A stretch of DNA of 64,000 bases from Anomaloglossus baeobatrachus (taxonomy: Eukaryota; Chordata; Amphibia; Anura; Aromobatidae): contig NC_134357.1 of NCBI RefSeq assembly GCF_048569485.1, positions 475,707,187 through 475,771,186 on the forward strand. The letters run 5' to 3'. Every line of letters begins with the position of its first letter. The first letter of the stretch is position 1. Of the stretch, positions 34,301 through 47,709 are shown one piece after another. Position numbers and translations under genes: made by a program. Under the pieces are notes generated by a model. The model was not told the origin of the DNA. It searched no databases and saw nothing but the letters and a program-made list of their open reading frames with translations.

Positions 34301-34960
34301 CTGATCATAAAAGTGTTTTTTTTTATTTTGGTTGAGGATCTAGTCATTTATTGGTCATCCTTGGTGTCCCCTGTTTGGTTTTCCAATGTTGTAGGAGTCA
34401 TGGAGCTCGGTAAGTCCATGATGCCCCAGATTCTTCAGACAAGGATCAGTGTAGAAGAGGAAGGATCCACTGTCATCTGTTTCTTCCTCTATGAACAATA
34501 AACCTTCATAAGTAGTAGATGTAAGTTACTAGAAACAATTCTCATCATGTCCCGGCCCTGAGATTTCTCTAAGTAATAAAACTTGCCATCTTCATCGCGG
34601 CTAGAAAGTGATAATAGACCCTTTAGTGTGACCATCCTGTGACCTCTTACTAACTTTACCTCATCATTGTACTAGTCCTAGCCAGTTATTAGGGGCCTCA
34701 ATATCCAGAAACTTCCATGTTCTCATGAATATTCTTATTTTGCACAGTATTTCACCACTTTGAGCAGTTTTTCCATCAAAAGCGATCTGGAAGATGCTAC
34801 CAGTCAGCCATTGTGAACTCCAGAGCTGAGGGCACCCAGCCACCATTGGTACACGACCTGCTCTTTTCTACCTTTTTTCCTCTCCCTTCATGTTGATCCC
34901 TGTAGTTTCCTGCATTCTGTATGTGCTGTGTTAGTATACCAGGGGAACAGACTTTTATCG
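34301..34960. other. Non-coding, nothing recognised
   Basis: No convincing coding frame, terminal repeat or tandem unit. Confidence 0.4.
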
Positions 34961-34964
34961 TTAA

Positions 34965-36127
34965 AGGGAAGGTGTTGTAAAAAAAAAAGATCAATAACTG
35001 AAAAAATGCAAAGTATTAATGTTTTCATGTTTTGTTTAAATATTATTTGTTTTTAATTGAGCAAAATATAAAAAAAAAATAAAAGTTTGATATTTTCCAC
35101 TCTTAAACACTAGGGGGAGCAGCTGCTGAAATCCGACTGTAGAAGTACTGTAGAACTAGCTCACATTACAGCTGCAGTAAAAGTGGGTGGATTCTGCTCT
35201 CCTTTGTGTGATGTCACCTCCCCCTCAAAATTTGGGTGTTTCCAAAAGGATAAGAGAATGAAGTTTAGGATCACAGTGCGGAGCCATTTTGTTGGTGGCC
35301 ACAAAGTGATACTAATATGTCTAAGGTATCACTGAGGACCGCTGGCATCGGGCGCCACTGTATACTACACCCCAATGTCTACTGCGCTCCGCTCTATACC
35401 GCGTCCCCCACCCCAATGTCTACTGCGCTCCGCTCTATACCGCGTCCCCCCACTGTATACTGCGCTCCACTGTATTACGCCCTTCTCAGTATACCGCGCT
35501 CTTCTGTTTACTGTGCTCTGCTGTATTCTGCACACCTCTTTATACCGCGCTCTGCTGTATTCCATGCTCCTCAGTATACCGCGCTCCGCTGTATTCCACT
35601 GTATACTGCGCTTCTTAGTATACTGTGCTCCGCTGAGCTGAGGAGAGGAGTTCTGAGGTGAGCACACGAGAGTGGGGGGAGTGACGGGGGGTAGGGTGGA
35701 GTGGCGGCAAGGGGGAAGCGGTGGCAGGATGGGAGGGGGAAGGTAGCAGCCGATACTCACACATCCCGAACGTGTGACAGGGGGAAAGTTCAGCACAAAG
35801 CATACACTGTGAGCTCCAGAATGATGGCGGTGATCTCCTCCCTCTGTTGTGATCTGGACAGCCCAGGGGGCAGCTCCCACCAGAAGCAGTGTCAGTGTTA
35901 GAAAATAGGGTAGTAGCCCGACAACTGACTGTTATGCACAGGGGCTGCCGTATTTAAGGTAACTGGTCGTTACACACATCAAATCCAAGATGGCAGCGCC
36001 CAGTGTTTCAGTAAAACTCGAATTAAATAAAAACTAAACAAACAGTGAGTTTAATTTTGGATAAAAAAGACTTGATTCCATAATCACTATTATTAATACA
36101 AAAATAAAAAAATGCAACCCCTTCCCT
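34965..36127. mobile_element. TTAA-flanked non-autonomous DNA transposon, 1163 bp
   Basis: TTAA at 34961-34964 and 36128-36131 brackets ends AGGGAAGGTGTTG and the complement of AGGGAAGGGGTTG. There is no transposase. Inside, 35355-35640 is an imperfect tandem array and 35650-35900 is GC-rich. Kolobok or piggyBac type is possible. Confidence 0.6.
35355..35640 (+). repeat. Degenerate short-unit array (TATACCGCGCTCC type)
   Basis: Motifs such as CTCTATACCGCGTCCCC and CTGTATACTGCGCTCC repeat with a loose period of about 20-40 bp. Frames across it are compositional. Confidence 0.75.
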
Positions 36128-36456
36128 TTAAGTTCCATCCACATAACAGCCCACAGATGAATATTTGTGCTTTTCGTTTTTGGGGTTTCTGGCCTTTTAA
36201 ATTGTACAGAATGTCATGTCTTGCCCGTCGCTCATCACCTTTGACACTGAGATGTCTACATTTCCTCTCACTAAGCAAAGACGAAAAAGTTGAAGAGGCG
36301 TAAAATCCTATTAGATTTCTTATTGATCAGCAGTCACTCAGCAGGAAAGTGGCCAAGATCCTTGTATTTTACCGCCTCAGTGCAAAGCCTTTCATCTGAG
36401 AGATAGCGGGCGTCTATCTCATACTTATCATCTATCTATCCCTCTATCTATCTATC
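36128..36456. other. Non-coding; ends in a (CTAT)n microsatellite
   Basis: 36128-36430 holds nothing recognised. 36430-36456 is a CTAT/ATCT run that continues on the other side of the Tc1 element at 38066. Confidence 0.6.
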
Positions 36457-36458
36457 TA

Positions 36459-38065
36459 CAATTGAAACCAGAAGTTTCCCTCCACTCTCTATAAAGACAC
36501 ATCTGCAGGTTTTTCTCCATATTCGACATGAAATCAGGATAAACCTTTCCCGTTTTTAGGTCAATTAGGAACCAAAATTATTTATATTTGCCAAAAGCCA
36601 GAATGATGAGAGAGAGAATGTTTTGAAGCATTTTTATTACTTTCTGCAAAGTCAAAAGTTTCCATACATTTCATTAGTATTTGGTACCATTGCCCTTAAA
36701 CTGAGTGACTTGGGTGAAACATTTTGGAAATCCTTCCACAAGCTTCTCACAATAGTTGGTAGGAATTTGGGCCCATTCCTCCTGACAGAACTGGTGTAAC
36801 TGAGCCGTGTTTGTAGGTCACCTTTCTCGCACTGGCCTTTTCAGCTTTGCCCATAAATTTTCAATAGGATTGAGATCAGGGTTTTGTGATGGCCACTCCA
36901 AAACAATGACTTGTTATCCTTAAGCCACTTTGTAACCAGTTTGGCAGTATGATTTCGGGTCATTGTCTATTTGGAAGACCCATTTCCGCCCAAGTTTTAA
37001 CTTCCTGGCTGACGTCTTGAGATGTTGCTTTACTATTGCCACATAATCTTCTTTCCTCATGATGCCATTTATTTTGTGAAGTGCACCAGTCAATCCTGCA
37101 GCAAAACAACCCCACAACATGATGCTGCCATCCCTGTGTTTCACAGTTGGGATGATGTTCTTAGGCTTCAAAGCGTCTCCCTTTTTCCTCCAAACATAAT
37201 GATGGTCATTATGGCCAAACAGTTCAATTTTAGTTTCACCAGACTACAGAACATGTCTTTAAAAATTAAGGTCTTTGTTCCTGTGTGCATTTACAAACGT
37301 TATTCTGGCTTTTTTATGTTTCTTTTGGAGTAATGGCTTCTTCCTGGCAGAGTGGCCTTTCAGCCCATGTGGATACATTACTCATTTCACTGTGAATTTT
37401 GACACAATCTTACCAGCTTCTGCCAGCATCTTCACATGGTCTATTCCTTTTCTTCTTGGGTTGATATACACATGTGTGACCAAATCACATTCATCTCTGG
37501 TACACAGAACCCATCTCCTTCCTGAGTGGTATGATGGATGGACATTCCCATCTTGTTCGTATTTGTGTATAATTGTTTGTACAGATGAACGAGGCAGCTT
37601 CAGGTATCTGGAAATTGCACCCAAGGATGAATCAGACTTGTGCGAGTCCACAATTCTCTTCCTGAGATCTTGGCTAATTTCTTTTGACTTTCCCATGATG
37701 CTATACAAAGAAGCAGTGTGTTTCAGGTGTGCATTACAATACATCCACAGGTGTGTCTCTAATTAACTCAGATGTTGCCAATAAACCTATCAGAAGCTTT
37801 CAAAGACATGACATCATCATATGGGCGGTCCCGTATCGTTTAATGGAATAGTACTCTTAGTGTATGTAAACTTTTGACTTTACAGAAGATAATAAAAATG
37901 CCTTAAAACATTCTTTCTCATTATTCTTGCATTTGGCAAATATAGATCATTTTGGCTCCTAACTGACCTAAAACGGGAAAGGTTTATTCTGATTTCATGG
38001 CAGATAGTGGGAAAAACCTGTAGATGTGTCTTTTTAGATTGTGGATGTAAACGTCTGGTTTACTG
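36459..38065 (-). mobile_element. Sleeping Beauty-like Tc1 transposon fossil, 1607 bp
   Basis: The element sits in a CTAT microsatellite with TA duplications (36457-36458, 38066-38067). It has long terminal inverted repeats of about 200 bp with an inner direct repeat at each end: GTCAAAAGTTTCCATACATT near 36651 and, on the minus strand, GTCAAAAGTTTACATACACT near 37865. The outer end reads CAGAAGTTTCCCTCCACT. This IR/DR arrangement, the length and the sequences closely follow the salmonid-type Sleeping Beauty family. Transposase lies on the minus strand and is broken. Confidence 0.92.
36690..37696 (-). pseudogene. Sleeping Beauty-like transposase pseudogene
   Basis: It starts MGKSKEISQDLRKRIVDSHK at 37696 and continues with the paired-like helix-turn-helix (LGAISRYLKLPRSSVQTIIH). 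Further motifs are KNIIPTVKHRDGSIMLWGCF (about 37100-37160), WVFQIDNDPK near 36960 (second Asp) and [13 protein letters not shown] near 36880 (Glu). Several frame changes and stops separate these blocks, so it is inactive. The blocks are strongly similar to my memory of the Sleeping Beauty transposase. Parts of the central region between about 37200 and 37380 are the most decayed. Confidence 0.9.
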
Positions 38066-38067
38066 TA

Positions 38068-40235
<2,168 letters not shown>

Positions 40236-41110
40236 ACCTTACATAACCTAGCAATGTTTTGGGTCATTGTCCTGTTACAAATGATTAACCCACTAAGTGA
40301 AAACCAGATGGGATGTCGTCACTGCAGAACACTGTGGTCAGCATGCTGGGTAAGGTGTCTTATTGAGAGAATTTACTAACAGTGATACTATCAAAGTGCC
40401 ACACCAACACACACCAGCATATCTCCCCTCCATTCTTTACTGTGGACACTACACATGTAGAAACCATCTGCTCACTTTTTCTGCGTCATACAAAGACATA
40501 GTGGTTGGTCCCAAATATCTCACATTTTGACTCCACAGATCACAACACGTATTTCCACTGATCTGACGTTCAGTCCTTTTGTTGTTAGGCCCAAAAATAA
40601 TTTATCATTGTTTGTGTTCCTCAGTAGCAGCTTCTTTGCAGCAATTCAATAGTAAAGACTGTTTCTCGCAGTCTTCTGTGGACAGTTAATATTGAGATGT
40701 GTCTGCTACTCAATGTCTGTGCATCATTTATGAAAACTGTTTTCTGGTGTGCTGTTGGTTTGTATTTTCTAAGGCTGATAACTCTGATGAACTTATGCTC
40801 TGCAGCACATGTAATACTTTGTTTTCCTATTCTGGGATGGTTCTCATGAGAGGCAATTTCATCATAGTGATTAATGATGAGGTTACTTACAAAGTTCTAG
40901 CAATGTCCTGGATTTACTGATCTTTATGTCTTGCAGTAATTATGGAATGCTGTTTCTTTTTACTTAGTTGAGTGGTTCCTGCCATATTCTGGCTTAGAAC
41001 ACTAGTGGAATAGGTCTCAGCACTGTATAGAGCTGTGGACTATCACTGCCTCTGCAAAACACACCTCATTGTCTAAAAATACTTTCTGAAGGCCAATGAT
41101 TCAAAAAATG
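40236..41110 (-). mobile_element. Tc1 relic, 5' half
   Basis: Minus-strand remnant of the family whose 3' ends lie at 39025 and 41256. Landmarks on the plus strand are GTGGACAGTTAATATTGAGA near 40678, CTCTGATGAACTTATGCTCT near 40782 and CATGAGAGGCAATTTCATCA near 40847, which I recognise from salmonid-type Tc1 elements. No usable frame. Confidence 0.6.
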
Positions 41111-41430
41111 AACTCTTGACCAATTGACCTGTTCATTTGAAGCCATTTGAGATGATCACCTGATGAAACTGCTGGAGCCAAAGGAGGTGAAAAGTTGTCA
41201 TGAGAGTAAAAAGGGGGGGTACTCTGAGGAATTTAAGGTGTAACACACATATTCTGGTTTGTTTCACACGTGTTTCTTTACTCCTTGTTTCCATTTGAGT
41301 ACCTCATGGTTTTCTGCCTTCAGTTTGAATCTACAAAGTGCACATTCCAATAAGAATAAGAAGAATGTCCAGTATTGTATATGTAAGAAAGATGTCCGAA
41401 CATACAGAATATCACTTTTTGCTGTGTATG
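41111..41430 (+). mobile_element. Tc1 3' end fragment, opposite orientation
   Basis: Plus-strand 3' end: ATGAAACTGCTGG near 41164, ATATTCTGGTTTGTTTCACA near 41250 and GCCTTCAGTTTGAATCTACA near 41317. It abuts a minus-strand 5' half of the same family, so at least one deletion or inversion occurred. Confidence 0.6.
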
Positions 41431-41840
41431 GGTCTGTATAGCCACATACCGGTCACAGTGCCCATCCTGAAAGGTGACTATGAAAGTGTCTACAATGGGC
41501 ACAGGATCAGGACATAGAGCAATGGAAGAAGGTGACCTGATGAATCTCATTTTCTTTTAAATCAATGTTCAGGAATAACCTCAGGAACATGACGATGAAG
41601 GTGACAACTTGTCTCAAAATTCCCCAGATTTCAATCCCATCAATCATTTGTGGGATAAGCTGGAAAATCATGTCCGATCTACAGAGGCCCGCTCCGAGCA
41701 ACACAGAGGACAAAAGGGACAAGCTGCCGGATACCACAACACAGGACATGAGGAACATGTATACCACAGGAGAGGAGATCTTATGAAGGTCAGGCCTCGT
41801 TGGGTCAGAACTGGGAGGCAACACAATATCATAGATAAGA
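41431..41840 (+). mobile_element. Tc1-like relic of a third family
   Basis: GAGCAATGGAAGAAGGTGAC near 41518 and the frame NSPDFNPINHLWDKLENHVR (about 41617-41676) match the GluDNA-binding end of Tc1 transposases of the SPDLNPIEHLWD type. The segment between is deleted. A GATA microsatellite (41836-41866) follows. Confidence 0.6.
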
Positions 41841-42330
41841 TAGATAGGTAGATAGATAGATAGATGGAATAAACAGGCATCCTCCCTTATGTGCTTTGCT
41901 TCATATTTTGCCAAAAGAATCTATATATATAATTGCCTTATTCTGTCTGTCTGTCTGTCTGTCTGTCTGTCATGCTCCGAAATTGTGTCCTTACGGTGAC
42001 ACAAAGCTGATTGGCCGCTGGGCTCGCCATGGCCCCGCCCCCCACACGGATTGGCCTCTCTCCCCGGCTCTCTGCAGGCCCCGCCCCCCTCACGCAATGC
42101 ACGCTCGCTCTGGCCCAACTGACACGGAGCCGCGACTCCCAGGTGAGTACACACACACGCATCAGATCACACTCACTCTCACACTCACTCTCACACACAC
42201 CTCCCACATCACAACATGCTGGGATATCACTTGCTTCTACACCGGCTCCGTCAGGATCCCGGCAGCGCCAGACATAACCTTGCGATGCTGGGATCTTGAC
42301 GGAGGCCGTGAAAGCTGGTAACCATTATAA

Positions 42331-42366
42331 ACATCGGGTAACTAAGGTCCCTTAGTTACCCGATGT
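42331..42366. repeat. Perfect 17-bp-arm hairpin
   Basis: ACATCGGGTAACTAAGG (42331-42347) pairs with 42350-42366 around a TC loop. It lies inside the Helitron and is not its terminal hairpin. Confidence 0.85.
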
Positions 42367-42699
42367 GTATCATAGTTACCAGTGTACACCGGCTCACACT
42401 CACACACACATCACACACACATCACATCGCATCCACACATCAAGGTCCTGCAGCGGCGGAAAATACAGACACATAACAGCACACACACATAACAGCACAC
42501 ACATACACACAAATCAGATCACACTCACACACACCTCACACATCACATCGCATCCACATACTCACAACATCCTGGGATATCGCTTGCTTCTCGGCGGCGG
42601 TACTGTGCTGTTAGCTTCCAGGACCTGCGGGAGGATCACATGGCCAGAAGCATGTGATACCTCCGGATGTTGTGAGTATAAGCGCGTATGTGCGATATC

Positions 42700-42985
42700 G
42701 TCAGTGTCTGTGTGTGTGAGTGGATGCGATCGGGTGTGTGTGAGTGGATGCGATCGGGTGTGTGTGAATGGATGCGATCGGGTGTGTGTGAGTGGATGCG
42801 ATCGGGTGTGTGTGAGTGGATGCGATCGGGTGTGTGTGAGTGGATGCGATCGGGTGTGTGTGAGTGGATGCGATCGGGTGTGTGTGAGTGGATGCGATCG
42901 GGTGTGTGTGAGTGGATGCGATCGGGTGTGTGTGAGTGGATGCGATCGGGTGTGTGTGAGTGGATGCGATCGGGTGTGTGAGTGT
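42700..42985 (+). repeat. 24-bp GT-rich minisatellite, about 11 units
   Basis: The unit GTGTGTGTGAGTGGATGCG plus ATCGG is almost invariant (one AATGGATG variant near 42767), which points to recent expansion. It lies in the Helitron. Confidence 0.95.
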
Positions 42986-43009
42986 CGGCAGAGGAGCACG
43001 GCGTGCTGG

Positions 43010-43820
43010 AGGAGGCTGGGAGCAGAGAGGCTGATCATGGGGAAGGCTGGGAGAGGGAGGCTGATGCTGGAGGAGGCTGGAAGGAGAGAGGCTGATGCTG
43101 GCGGAGGCTGATGCTGGGGGAGGCTGGAAGGAGAGAGGCTGATGCTGGTGGAGGCTGATGCTTGGGGAGGCTGATGCTGGGGGAGACTGGGAGCGGAAGG
43201 CTGATGCTGAGGGAGGCTGGGAGGGGGAGGCTGGGAGGAAGGAGGCTGGGAGGAGAGAGGCTGATCCTGGGGAAGGCTGGGAAGGGGAGGCTGATGCTGG
43301 GGGAGGCTGATGCTGGGGGAGACTGGGAGCGGAAGGCTGATGCTGAGGGAGGCTGGGAGGGGGAGGCTGGGAGGAAGGAGGCTGGGAGGAGAGAGGCTGA
43401 TCCTGGGGAAGGCTGGGAAGGGGAGGCTGATGCTGAGGGAAGCTGGAAGGAGAGAGGCTGATGCTGGGGGAGGCTGGAAGGAGAGAGGCTGAGGCTGGGA
43501 GGAGAGAGGCTGATGCTGGGGAAGGCTGATGCTGAGGGAGGATGGGAGGGGAAAGCTGATGCTGGGGAAGGCTGGGAGGACGGAGGCTGGGAGGAGAGAG
43601 GCTGATCCTGGGGAAGGCTGGGAGAGGGAGGCTGATGCTGGAGGAGGCTGGAAGGAGAGAGGCTGATGCTGGCGGAGGCTGATGCTGGGGGAGGCTGGAA
43701 GGAGAGAGGCTGATGCTGGTGGAGGCTGATGCTTGGGGAGGCTGGGAGAGGGAGGCTGATGCTGAGGGAGGCTGGGAGGAGGGAGGCTGGGAGAGGTAGG
43801 CTGAGAGAAGAGAGGCTGAT
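43010..43820 (+). repeat. G-rich minisatellite (GAGGCTGATGCTGGG type)
   Basis: Irregular arrangement of GAGGCTGATGCTGGGGGAG, GAGGCTGGGAGG and GAGGCTGGAAGGAGAGA blocks, with larger duplicated groups (43163-43280 resembles 43297-43410). Runs of GGG at close spacing could form G-quadruplexes on this strand. Confidence 0.92.
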
Positions 43821-43854
<34 letters not shown>

Positions 43855-44125
43855 GCGCACTGCACAACACACCACACACACACACACACACACTGGGAAC
43901 CACAAACAACTGCCCTACACAGACACCCACACATACAGACAACGCTGCACACACACAACACCCAACACACAAACACCGCGGCACACACAAATATACGCAC
44001 ATACCGCACAACACACACATTGCACAAAACATACCTCCCCCCAAAACACACCACACACACACAAACCGCGCAACACACACACACAACGCTACAGACACAC
44101 AGCGCTCCACAAACAACGCAACACA
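43821..44125 (+). repeat. (CA)n-rich tract
   Basis: CACACA runs with interruptions follow the G-rich array and lead to the Helitron 3' end; a short (TA)n run lies at 44232-44253. Confidence 0.9.
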
Positions 44126-44327
44126 CGCAACACATATACAACACTGCTCTCACCCCCGTCACACCCAGACAACACCCAGAACATGTACAGCGCCTACACA
44201 AACACTTGGTAACTACACACAACAACATCTCTATATATATATATATATATATAACAAAAATCATACATGAACTACACAATACGTAAATTCTAGAATACCC
44301 GATGCGTAGAATCGGGCCACCTTCTAG

Positions 44328-44942
44328 TGACAGTATAAATAGTGACAGTGACTGATCTAGAGGACAGATTTTGACCTTGCTTTATCTCCATTCTGGACAG
44401 AGTAATTGGAGGAACTTTATGCTGCTCTAAGCTTCCTCCAAGCTAATAGCCAAATTATCCTCCTGTGCCCTTCATCTTTACCTAAAGCTCCTCCTCACCC
44501 TCCAATAGTACTGGAGGATGAAGCAGAAGATGACAACGCCTCCTGGGAATATTTCTTGGCTTGGGATTTGAAACAAACAGGATGAATGAATACATGGAGA
44601 ATTTTCTGTTGGCAGATATTAAGATGTGCTCCTGTGAAGAACTTCAAGATGGCAGAACCAGATGGTGGGTGGGTTCTTATGAAGTAGAGAAAATTTATAG
44701 AAACCAGTAGAAGGAGGTGTGATATGGAATATGTCGGAAGGAAGTTACCAATGAAATCTCTTTGAGGTGATTACCCATAGAAGTGCTTTTCCGGAAGGGT
44801 GGTGTTCTCAAAGAAAGTGCAGTCTTTTCAAAGAGTTCATCTACTGAGGTTTCACAGTACGCAATCCAGCCTTAATGGAGATTCTAAAATGAGGTAGCTT
44901 TGTAGGTCTCAATGTCAACGGAGAGCTTAAACACGTGATGTG
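44328..44942. other. Non-coding, nothing recognised
   Basis: No convincing gene or repeat seen between the Helitron and the LTR. Confidence 0.45.
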
Positions 44943-46071
44943 TGTGGCGCCCCTGACCTGGTCAGGCACCACTGAGTACTGCACCCATGCTGGGGACAGT
45001 ACAATACAGGTAATCCAGAAGGCTGACCGAGGTGTGACTACACAGGCGCATAGTGATCAGGTCTCACACATGTACCTTTGAGAGGACCCCTGGGGATCCC
45101 AGGAGGGGGAAAAGCCTTCACCTCCACTGGAATAGTGGAGGGGGCCAAAAGCCTCCATCTCCACTCAAGGGGTGTGGTAGAGAGCCTGGTTGCTAGGTGG
45201 CGTAGGCAGGCACAAGGGGAAAAGAGAAGGAGGAGTAAACAGTCTGAAGCAGAGTGTGGAGGAGTGAGGAGCATGAAGTGGAGCTCAGACAGGAGCAGCA
45301 GTGAAGGTCCCAGGAGTGAGCCGGTTCAGTGCAGAGTCCAGGGAGCTCCGAGAGGAGCAGACCCCTACCCCTGGGGCTGTTGCAGTCTGACAGCGTCCGC
45401 GCAGTGGCTACCGACGGGGGAGAACGGTCACCTAGGAGTGCTACCCGAAACCCATCTCCAGCTAAAGAGAGAGCACGGCGTGGGAAGTAAGGAGACTGCT
45501 AGGGAGTACCAGGCCCAAACGGGCGGCAGATCCCGGAGCGGGGATAGATCTACCTTTCCTCGCTAAACCTGCCGGTGTGGGGCCCTCAAAGCCCACACCA
45601 CAACACCACAAAAGCCGCAGCCACGTAGCCACAGTTAGGGCCCATAGTTCACAGGAGGCAAGCAGCTGGAGTGATCTGGTCCAGGCGACAAGCAAACGGC
45701 AACTGAAGGGGAGAGAGGCTTCAGCAACTTCCCTGGGTGACCCCCATAGGGACTAAAAGTCGGGGTTACCCCAAACCACTAAGGGCTAAGGAAGGCGAGT
45801 CGGTAGTCACCATCATAAGTCAGCCTGAAGGATACCTGGTTCCAGCCTGGTTCATCCCAGCTACGCCCGGGTTACTCACCCTGCCATCAACTGTGAGTAA
45901 AACCCCTGAAAGACATCCTGCTTGTGTGGAGTTATTCTGCGCCTTGTGGTTCTACACACCTACACAGGGCCCTGGGGCTTGCCTCACTCTCAGGAGGCTA
46001 CTGCACCCACCATCAGCCCCAGGCATCCCTTAATCTGCAGTGGCGGTCCCCACTGACCGCAATTCTGAGAG
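44943..46071 (+). repeat. 1.1-kb LTR of the TGTG(A/G)(C/T)GCC family
   Basis: It starts TGTGGCGCCCCTGACCTGG with the same opening palindrome (CCTGACCTGGTCAGG) as its relatives. It ends before TGGCGTCACGACAAATAG (46072), which aligns with the primer site TGGCGTCACGAACAGGAT of the element at 63474. Length agrees with the 59649 LTR once the inserted element there is discounted. The terminal base is uncertain because GGCGTCAC also forms an inverted repeat with the LTR start. Open frames inside are not genes. Confidence 0.7.
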
Positions 46072-46160
46072 TGGCGTCACGACAAATAGAAGATTTCTTA
46101 CCTGTGACAGGATCCAGCCGAGTGGAGTCCCTGAAGGTAATGCACCGACACAACACCTGT
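46072..46160 (+). other. Primer site and stub of internal LTR-element sequence
   Basis: TGGCGTCACGACAAATAG follows the LTR, then about 70 bp that could be leader sequence. Further element sequence is not recognised, so the copy is truncated. Confidence 0.5.
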
Positions 46161-47709
46161 GGGGCTTCACATCTGCACCATTTCTTACTCACCAGGCATG
46201 TTCCTCCTCACAAAATTAACCAAGACCTCTCATTCATTCATATCTGTTGTTCTATGAAAGGTCTTCATCAAACTTAGGCTGATATTCCCTCATGAAGGCC
46301 AATAGAAGGCCCATACGAATTAGTACTGTGTGGAAGAACTTCACAGGTCAACATCAACAGGTCAATATCAGTGTCCTGACTTGAAAAGGATCCAAAACCT
46401 AAAACCCAAGATTAACATCAGCACCAGGCCTCATCACCATCCTTATGGCCCAAAGGACATGGAAAGCCTCAGAAGAAGAGCAGAGGTTTTGATTCTAGAA
46501 TAGATACTTATGTTTACTATTCAGCACTGTATGGCACTATTTTTTTAGATATTTTTTGGGCAAAACTAAGCTTCATCTACTCCGTGGATAATGCACATAA
46601 CAGAGACCAATGAACCGCTAAAATTTTAATGGGATTCGCTAGGTAGTTGTAATGTTAAATGAGGCATTAAAATGAAGGCCACCATGAGGAACGCATTAAT
46701 TGGCAATGGAGGCTGCTAACGGAGCACCCTCTGAAAATGCAAACAAAGCCTTACCTGTGCCCATTATAGCAGTATTACAGTATTACTTAGTGACTATATG
46801 GTCATGTTATACATTAGCTTCTTCCAAAATATTAGGAGAATCCTCCTCATACACATTTGACCCGGAGGCCTATGTTATGGAGGTCATGAGTGTAAAGATG
46901 GTTCAGGGTTATTACCGGCTCATCCTTAGAACCCATTGCTGTTATTTCCATACTATGTTGGAGAATTTAAGTGGAACTCACAGTTTTCTTTCTACTTATT
47001 TTATGGAATTGTAGAATGATCAATTCTTTCATATACATATATTATGTAACTTGGGTAAGGGGAGGGAATGGCTGATCTTCCAGCTCCAAAAACATCTATT
47101 CTGACTACCCCATCACATTAATTGAATATGATTCCTATAAGGAGCGCTATACTGCCAGGAGGAGCAGCCAGAGGATTTTTTTTTCACCAATGCTTCTTCC
47201 GAAATTGCCACTGGGCCTGGTGGAAGTGGATTGTTATTAGGAAATTGTTCACAATACAGTCCCATAATGAAGTCATTGAAGTGACTGAAAATATGGAGTC
47301 TCCCTTAAAGGGGAGGTTAATAATACGATAAGTGCGCAATTTTCTACTTTGCACAGATATCTGGTCAGGGGAATATATAAGAAAGGGAAGGCTTACTATA
47401 CAGCAAAGTTTACAGATGTTATAAACGTGGAATATCAATATTCTTAAAGGGACAGTAACTGAGAAATAATCTGCAAAAAATTGAGTTTATGTCTTCTTTT
47501 CTGCCCCTGGTAATGTAAGGGTTAAGCACAAATTACACATTCTGGCAGGTCCCCCTCATTAGCTATTATGCAATCATAAAAGGATCAGTAGCTACGAGCA
47601 GGCAACTGAGGGGTTAAGATATCTTGACAAAGGCCACGCTGCCAAGCTGTCACTTACCAGAGTCGGAGGTGCCCCTGCAGCCAGTGCAGAACCCGATACG
47701 AGCGCCTCC
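46161..47709. other. Non-coding, 3' side of the receptor gene
   Basis: No domain-bearing frame. TTAAAGGGACAGTAACTGAG near 47442 looks like one end of a dispersed repeat. The receptor's 3' untranslated region should lie at about 47300-47709; I cannot place its polyadenylation signal. Confidence 0.4.

Larger units (their letters stand above)
41920..44327 (+). mobile_element. Non-autonomous Helitron, 2408 bp
   Basis: The 5' end is TCTATATATATAATTGCC and the 3' end CTAG. A 6-bp stem hairpin (CCCGAT-gcgtaga-ATCGGG, 44298-44316) lies seven bases before the terminal CTAG. It sits between A (41919) and T (44328), the Helitron AT target, without duplication or terminal inverted repeats. There is no Rep/helicase frame. 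Inside are a GTCT run, three simple arrays and a perfect hairpin at 42331. The translated frames of 400 or more codons come from the arrays. Confidence 0.82.

Noticed and set aside
42365-44279. Frames of 248-471 codons, Ser/Pro/Gln- or Cys-rich
   Set aside because: They cross GT, G-rich and CA arrays inside the Helitron and are compositional.
45078-45566. 162-codon frame and neighbours in the 44943 LTR
   Set aside because: No domain; lies wholly within an LTR.
46700-47014. 104-codon frame downstream of the receptor
   Set aside because: No domain and no coding signature; not supported as an exon.
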